Source: Lunularia cruciata
Taxonomy: Eukaryota > Streptophyta > Marchantiopsida > Lunulariales > Lunulariaceae
DNA length: 64,000 bases
NCBI GenBank assembly: GCA_948567375.1
Contig: OX419758.1
Coordinates: 16,063,001 to 16,127,000, forward strand
Reading direction: 5' to 3'
Positions 58,051 through 64,000 of the stretch are shown one piece after another. The position numbers were made by a program, and so were the translations under genes. The notes below the pieces were generated by a model. It ran no database searches. It saw only the letters and a program-made list of their open reading frames with translations, and was not told the origin of the DNA. Position 1 is the stretch's first letter. Each line of letters begins with the position of its first letter.

Positions 58051-59090
58051 GGAAAGCCTAAAAAATGTAACCAAGCATACAAGATTGGTGGTGCATGTAA
58101 AGAGGGAATGGGAGTAAAAAGAGAGTTCAAGAGCTAGGAGAAGCTGCAACATCTGCTTGCATCTACAAGCAAGGAATCAGTCTCCAATGTTGTGCTTGAT
58201 CAATCCCCACCCATGGGCAATCAAGACAAGATTGTGTGGAACTTAACCCTGAGTTAATATCAAAAGGTCTGGATCAACATTGGGTCTGTTTGGCTACAAC
58301 TGCTAATTTGATCCAATTACTTCTTCATCCTTCATTCATTCCAAACACAATGTTTGATGTATCAAAACACCCTTAGTTCAAGAAAGTTATTAAAACCAAG
58401 ATATGTACTCAATGTAGTTTACAAAGTGCAATACTCTTTACAACTATTGGAAGTATAATGCCTTTTTCTTCACTTCTAATTAATCTCCAATGCTACTTCT
58501 TGACTATTAAGAACAATCCTCCTATCAATCCTTGCTAAAAAGGAACTGGCTAGAATCTAATCCTCAGAACCTTCCTCTATGCTATATCAATCAAATAGAA
58601 CTCCTTTCTGTTGAAATCCACTTTTGATTCCTTGCTCTATTGATTAAAGATTTCTCGTCAAGACACACTCTCTTCAATCATTCCAACCAATCAATTTCAA
58701 ATTCTTGCACCCTTTTCTTTGAAATCTTGTAATCCTAAAGAAATCCCAAACCCTCAAACTCTTCTCTTTCAATCCATATCAATCTTCTCAGTCAAGACTC
58801 TTGAAAAGCCTTTTCCTTGCTAACTCTCTAATTTTCTTCCCTCTCCTTTCATGTGATAATCCTCCTTTAATAATGCTGCATAATCCTTACTTCCGTCATC
58901 CTCTCAAACCCGCCTCCAAGCACCAAATAAAGAACTGCCCAACACCACACCAAGTGGACATGCAATCACTTGCCAACAAACCAACATGGCAAAAGTCCAA
59001 CTATTGTTGTGTGATACATCAAAGGTGCAAAGCTACACGTATCAACCCAAAGTATATATTTTGTCAAGTGATCCTAACTTCCACTATAAA
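58051..59090. other. No gene seen
   Basis: The 98-codon frame at 58801-59097 has no motif and overlaps the start of the tandem repeats. About 58250-58800 is CT- and AT-rich spacer. Confidence 0.5.
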
Positions 59091-59890
59091 GCTCTAAAAA
59101 CCACGTATTTGATCTTTATGGAAAATCCTTGAGAAGATGCTTCCAACCAAATCAAGCACATCCCATTTGGCCTACTAACCATAGAGATATCAGCCCCAAA
59201 GTGGTTTCTCCACTCTGATGGTCTCCCTTACCCCTATTGGTATCCCACTCCAATGGTCACCTTGACTCCAATGGTTGTGGTATCATCCTTAATTCTATAT
59301 CTAATGGTATTCTTTAGATGGCCATAACTTTTGCTATAGAGTTTTAATTGCCAAAAAATTGTCTTTATAGAAAGCTCTTGACAAGACTCTTCAAATAAAA
59401 CCAAGAACCCCTCATTGGGCCTTATAAACCCAAAGATATTTGCTCCAATGTGTTTGCTTCAATCCAATGGTCTCATCTACTCTGATGGCATGTTTGAGTT
59501 CATGGTTGTGGTTTCTTAGTATCATTCCAAAGGTCCCTATCCAATGGTCTTTTGCATATAGTTTTAAATTCTAACAAAAAATCTCCAAAAGCCACAAGTG
59601 GGATCTTTATAGAAAGCCCTTGACAAGATGTTTCTAACAAGCATGTTGTATTTGGACATATAACTACAAAGATATCAGCTCCAAAATGTATGCACCACTG
59701 TGATGGTCTACCCATTCCAATGGTGCTTTTTAGTCCGATAGTCTTGGTTTCATGTTGTCATTCCAAATGTCTCTATCTGATGGTCTTCTTCATACAAATG
59801 TAACTTTGCTAAAAGCCTCCAAATGCCAATAATCTGTTATTTATGGAGAGCCCTTGACAAGATGCTTTCAAAAGAGTAAAATATAATCTA
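59091..59890. repeat. Complex tandem repeat, about 235-255-bp unit, 3.4 copies
   Basis: Units start near 59091, 59345, 59583 and 59817. Each begins with a CTCCAAAAxCCA-like phrase followed by ATCTTTATAGAAAGCCCTTGACAAGATG, then AAAGATATCAGCTCCAAA and repeated CCAATGGT/CTGATGGT words, then TTGTGGT or TTGGTTTCAT. Units are well diverged, so the array is old. Within each unit the short words CCAATGGT and CTGATGGTCT recur. Confidence 0.85.
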
Positions 59891-61250
59891 TTTGGCCCCA
59901 AAGTGCTTGTTCCATCCTTGAAGGTCTCTTCTCAACCAAAAGTGACTTCTAGCTCAAATACATCACCACTACATTCACTAATGAAGCTCATAAAATGGAA
60001 ACTTGATCAAATTGGTTTTACAATCTACTTCATGACAATGATGGTGAAGCAATATGTATGGACAAACTACATGCTAATGTGGAAGAGCCTGGTCTTGTAG
60101 ATCAAGGAGAGGAGGCTACTCTTGGGATGGAGGTGGATCCTATAGTGAGGGTGGAAAGGAAGAACTAAGAGGGGTGGTGGTGGAGGTGAGGACAAGGCAT
60201 GTCTATACAAATGGGATCCTCTTGTGGTACTCTCATATCTTCAAAATTTTCTTTTGATGATCATATCAAGTTTAAGTGCTAAGAGAACCATAGAGAATGA
60301 TGCAATTATTGGATAAGCACTTAGACTGATGTAGGATAATCCCAAGTACTTGTAGGCCGGCCTACTTGCAAGATGTTTAGCTACTTGGAGTGATGTAACA
60401 TAATCCCAAATGTTGACAAGAAGAATGAGTATGGAGACCATATGAGCTACATGGCCAAGTATCAAGGTGACAAGCAAAGTTGTATCACAATGGACATGAA
60501 AAGCACTCAAAGAGGTGTAGAATGACCTTGAGTGCTTGTGGATGGAACAATACTTAAAGTGTTGAAGGATCATTGGAGTGCTTGCAAGATATGCAACAAG
60601 CATAGTACCAATAGGTGAGGCATATTGGCACAAGTGTTGAGTGCCACCTTGGCACTTGGAGGGAACTACCACCACAATTTGAGCCTGCCACCTATGGCAC
60701 TTATCTCTAACAACACTCACTACCAAGGGCCATTACTTACAAGATAACCATTGGCACTTGGCAGGCAAGTGTGGCATGGGAAAAATTAGTTGGCAAATGG
60801 ATTTCTAGCATGTAGGAGAGGACAACATGAAAAAGCCTTTGCTTGCATAATGGCAAGTGCCTAATAGCTTTTTAACTGCTAGAGTGCTAAAGAATGACCA
60901 AGATCTGGGTGTATAAATTGAAGTGCTTGGCCTGCAAAGGCACTTTTTTGCAACTCAATCTATCTACTTAGCTGATCAAGTAGTGTCTTGCAAATTTTTG
61001 TGAAGAAATGAGTACTTAGAGTCATTTTTGAGAGTGGCACTCAACACAATCTCAAATACTTGGCATGAAGTAAGGTACTTGGCAAAGTACATCAGTAGCT
61101 TGTAGCATACCTTTGTGTGCAAAAACCATGGTAGTCACTCCAAGACTTATAGGAAGACCCTTGAGGCCTTCCTTAGATCCCTTGTTGTGAACAAATGAGC
61201 AATATATTGCAGGATAGATGTAATTAGAAGTAAGCACTTTGGATTCCTAC
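59891..61250. other. Repeat-like DNA rich in GTGCTTGG/CTACTTGG words
   Basis: No gene recognised. A 161-codon minus-strand frame (60241-60726) is probably a chance frame: its text repeats itself (TSLQVAKHLAS / YLGLSYISLSAY) because the DNA does. AAGTACTTG- and GAGTGCTTG-type words recur from here to the end of the window. Confidence 0.45.
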
Positions 61251-61251
61251 T

Positions 61252-63300
61252 TTGGAATTAGGAGTTATCAAACGTTTGCATGATTATGAGATGAGAGACA
61301 AGAGAGAAAGAACTTCAAAGGGAATGTGGAGCTATCCATTGAATTGGACTAAGGACCATTGGCAGAGGGTACTTGGCCTAGATGTTAGGGTTATAGGAGC
61401 AATGGAAAAGATACTAATTTTTCAAACAAAGAGTTAACCCCTAAAAGTCAAGAGCCATTTTGATAATAAGTGTTCCAAGAACAATGGATGGAGCATAGCT
61501 AGTTACCTACCCAAAGAGCCATTGTAGAAGCAATAATGAAACTTTTAAAATGAAAACAAACCACCTACTTAACCAATGGCCAGACAATGTTCTTTCATTA
61601 TATGTATGCAAGAGAGCCTATGGATTGGCCAAAATGTTTGATAAGTAGTGCAAGCTCTTGCATAGAGATTTTGAAGAAAAAGGAGGAGCTACTTACATTG
61701 TTCCTTTTGCAATGCACTACTACATGTGAACAAACCTTCTTGCCAATGAAGAGAGGAAGAGCTTCCCTACTCATTTTCATCCTATAGATTGTTTTAAAGT
61801 GCAACTTGAAGGACCTATTCAGTTTGCCAAGTATCTATTAGGAGATGAAAAATTTGCAAAGACAAGCCAATTTGTGCATGTAGATGAAGAGCTAGCCTGA
61901 CCAAGGCTTCAAAGAGGAAGAACACCACCCCAAAGAAGACATCACTTCTCCAACCACAAAGTCAAAAGCAAGTGCCCAAATTGTTGAAGTGCGCTCTTTA
62001 GAATATGAAGCCAAGGACACTAAGGTTGATGAAGATGAGGACAATGAGGAATAGGGGTCCTTCACTCTACAAGGATCAACTTCTACCTCAAGAGACAACT
62101 AAGAAGGAGATGAACTTGGGAAGATGCTCAATATGCTCCCCAAGTGTAGGACCAAGACATGGATAAGGGCCTGCAAATGAAGAACACATGGTGGATAAAG
62201 CGGCAGTGCCCAAGTAAGCACTTTTGAGTCCAAGAGTTCAAAAAGAAGAGGTTGCAATAAAAGTGCAAGATTGGGCCGAGTGCTTAAAGAACCATGAACT
62301 TTAGCCAAGAGAAGAAGAGGAGGCCAATGATCACACAAAAGAAGAATATCCTATCACTAACAATGCCAAAAAAAGCAAAGAAGGTTCACATTGTGACAAA
62401 TCTTCCTAAGGTTGCACCTAAAATGGAATCAAAGTGTAGGAAGCACCTACAACATTCAAGTTGGTGTAGGTGTAGGTGTAGGATGGCTTGAATTCCATCA
62501 TTCACTCAGTGGGCCTTTCATTGCAATTATCAAAGTTGTTACTGCCATAGTACCAAGCTAATTGCCCTTATGTGGTGGACTATACCACGTTGATCAAGGC
62601 CATGCACAAGCAGGTCTTCTCTTGGAAGGCCAAAGAAGACCTGGTGAAGGATAAGGCTCTAAAGTCCAAAGATATACAAGGTAGAGGCTTTGAAGGTAAG
62701 TGCCTTGGTGCAAGAGAACTAAGAGTTGACAAGGGGAAGTGCCACTCTTGAGATCATCAAGCATCTAAGACCAAGAGGTTCAAAGGAGATTGGAAGGCAC
62801 TCTACGTTAAGTTTGATCAATTCAAGAAGGAAGCCAAAGACCAAATTTGTAGCAAGTGCTAGGAGGTAGAAAACACTTGGAGTGCCTTAAAGGAGAAGCA
62901 TGACCAAGTAGCAATATTGGAGCTTCATATGCAGGGGTATCGGAAGGAAGTGGTAGCTCAATAGGAACATCTTACCAAGGAAGTAGAGGAAGAGAGGATC
63001 AAGCCTATGGAAAGCCTCCAAGTGCTAGAAGAAAAGAAGGCTAAATGGGGTAGGCAATCAAAGCAAAGAAAAGAAGATCAGCTCAAGGCATTGCACCAAG
63101 TAGACAAGATCCATGACTGGTTCATGGAGATGTTGAAGGAAGAAAAAGTAGTGTTGGCCTTGAGGACCAAATGCCACAAAATGAAGATGCAAGTCTAGTT
63201 ATTATAAAATGAGGCCTATGAGGAGGAGTGCATGAACAACTTGTCCTTGCACTTGAAGAGCATTTGAATAAAAAATTCAATGAAGTATGCCAGACCTTCT
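61252..63300 (+). pseudogene. Degenerate long repeat ORF with acidic and coiled-coil regions
   Basis: Plus-strand pieces in order: SKGMWSYPLNWTKDHWQRVL (about 61317-61376), FFHYMYAREPMDWPKCLISS (about 61590-61645), LLTLFLLQCTTTCEQTFLPM (about 61689-61750), FKEEEHHPKEDITSP (about 61910), an acidic TKVDEDEDNEE (about 62020-62055), and a Lys/Glu/Gln-rich part (62550-63198) with heptad-like spacing, for example LQVLEEKKAKWGRQSKQRKE. Frameshifts and stops separate them. Such a long charged ORF next to degenerate DNA suggests a retroelement gag or accessory ORF; I cannot name it. Confidence 0.45.
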
Positions 63301-64000
63301 TATCAGAGATACTTAGGTATCAAGCCTGAATAGACCAACTCATTAGATATGTGAGAGGTGAATGAAGTCCTTCACCCCCAATAGTTCCAGTCCAAGGCAC
63401 TCCCCAAAAAGGAAGTCCTTTAGTAAGACATGCACTCATTAGTAAGGATTAGGTACTTAGAGTTATAGAATAGTCAGGCACTCTGAGTAGGCATGCTTGC
63501 ACTTAGCATTGTATGTATTTTAGAGAAGTGCACTCAAAGTTAAGTGGCACTTGGAGTTGTATAAAGTTGAGGATGAGTGTCCTTGGAATTGCACTACACT
63601 CAAAGTTGTATGTACTTGAAGAGGAGGGCCCTAAGGTTTGTTTAGGTACTTGGGATTGTACACTGAAGATAGATTAGGTGTGGTTTGATATCTCCCTTGA
63701 CATGTGAAGGAGTCCAAGCATTCTATAAATGATTAGGATAATATAGGATTCGAATAATAAGATCAGTGATGGACAGTTTAGAACAAGATTTCTTAGGATT
63801 CACTTGGGATTCAGATCCCTTTAGCTTGGAGCAAGACTTTTATATAATGTTGAGTGCCATTGGTAGTCATGGTCATTTGCTTTTGTAATGCATACTTTAA
63901 TTACAAGTAAAGACTGCTCTTACTTCTTTGCAAGTTCTATGTCCTACATTTTGCTTCTTGTTTCAATGTCTAAGCAAGAGTATAGGTGAGGAGTTTCATA
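63301..64000. other. No gene seen; short repeated words
   Basis: CACTTGGAGTTGTATA and CACTCAAAGTTGTATG-type phrases recur four or five times between 63440 and 63660, continuing the word pattern of 60-61 kb. This could be the flanking or LTR part of the element whose ORF lies at 61252-63300. Confidence 0.4.

Noticed and set aside
60241-60726. 161-codon minus-strand frame with hydrophobic stretches
   Set aside because: Composition follows repeated GTGCTTGG/CAAGTACTTGG words in the DNA. No family motif, and no conserved partner in the window.
1-64000. tRNA, rRNA or other structural RNA genes
   Set aside because: I saw no cloverleaf with A and B boxes, and no rRNA words. The only tRNA-like sequences are the retroelement primer-binding sites.

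Overview
This 64 kb window is nuclear DNA from a land plant with a large, repeat-filled genome. The one host gene I can model end to end has a plant-type sterol-isomerase-like protein with short GT-AG introns. Almost everything else is layered retrotransposon debris: plant chromoviruses, Ty1/copia, a PIF/Harbinger transposase, and an unusual reverse-transcriptase family. The low gene density and thick nesting would suit a gymnosperm or fern-type genome, but nothing here fixes the species.

Layout. 1-3578 is a decayed Ty1/copia pol, split by a 1.5 kb non-coding insertion. 3579-10176 is a complete Ty3/gypsy chromovirus (element 1) with LTRs, PBS, leader ORF, gag, pol with chromodomain, and polypurine tract. 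10177-14588 is a copia tail, an AT microsatellite and AT-rich DNA without genes. 14589-24127 is a second, decayed chromovirus (element 2), interrupted by a large pyrimidine-rich insertion that itself holds a solo LTR, and by a solo LTR of another family. 24128-33775 is one reverse-transcriptase element (copy X1), cut by a third chromovirus, by a solo LTR, and by a fourth pol-deleted chromovirus inside that LTR that carries a further solo LTR in its gag. 35395-38430 holds a fifth chromovirus fragment on the minus strand, a solo LTR inside its LTR, and RT copy X3. 39636-40856 is the host gene. 41321-42970 is a Harbinger transposase split by an LTR. 43-50 kb is mostly unidentified repeats. 50745-58050 contains RT copies X2 (+) and X4 (-). 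58-64 kb has 240-bp tandem repeats and a coiled-coil repeat ORF.

The strongest lead for an undescribed system is the RT family X1-X4. Pieced together, it encodes an N-terminal C2H2 finger, an RT with an ADD catalytic box, a CCHC-type knuckle and a C-terminal PD-(D/E)XK-like nuclease. That is the domain order of R2/NeSL-type site-specific non-LTR retrotransposons, which are not typical of seed plants. The second lead is the host gene: an intact 226-codon EBP/HYD1-like protein that has lost four of six residues considered catalytic in the family. The third is the LTR history: one chromovirus family with single-unit U3 regions (about 570-600 bp LTRs) and a derived subfamily in which about 150 bp of U3 is tandemly duplicated (about 730-750 bp LTRs). 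The duplicated form is found only in the best-preserved copies and in solo LTRs with perfect 5-bp target-site duplications.

Coordinates of decayed elements are by-eye alignments between copies in this window, usually good to a few bases at LTR ends and to tens of bases elsewhere.
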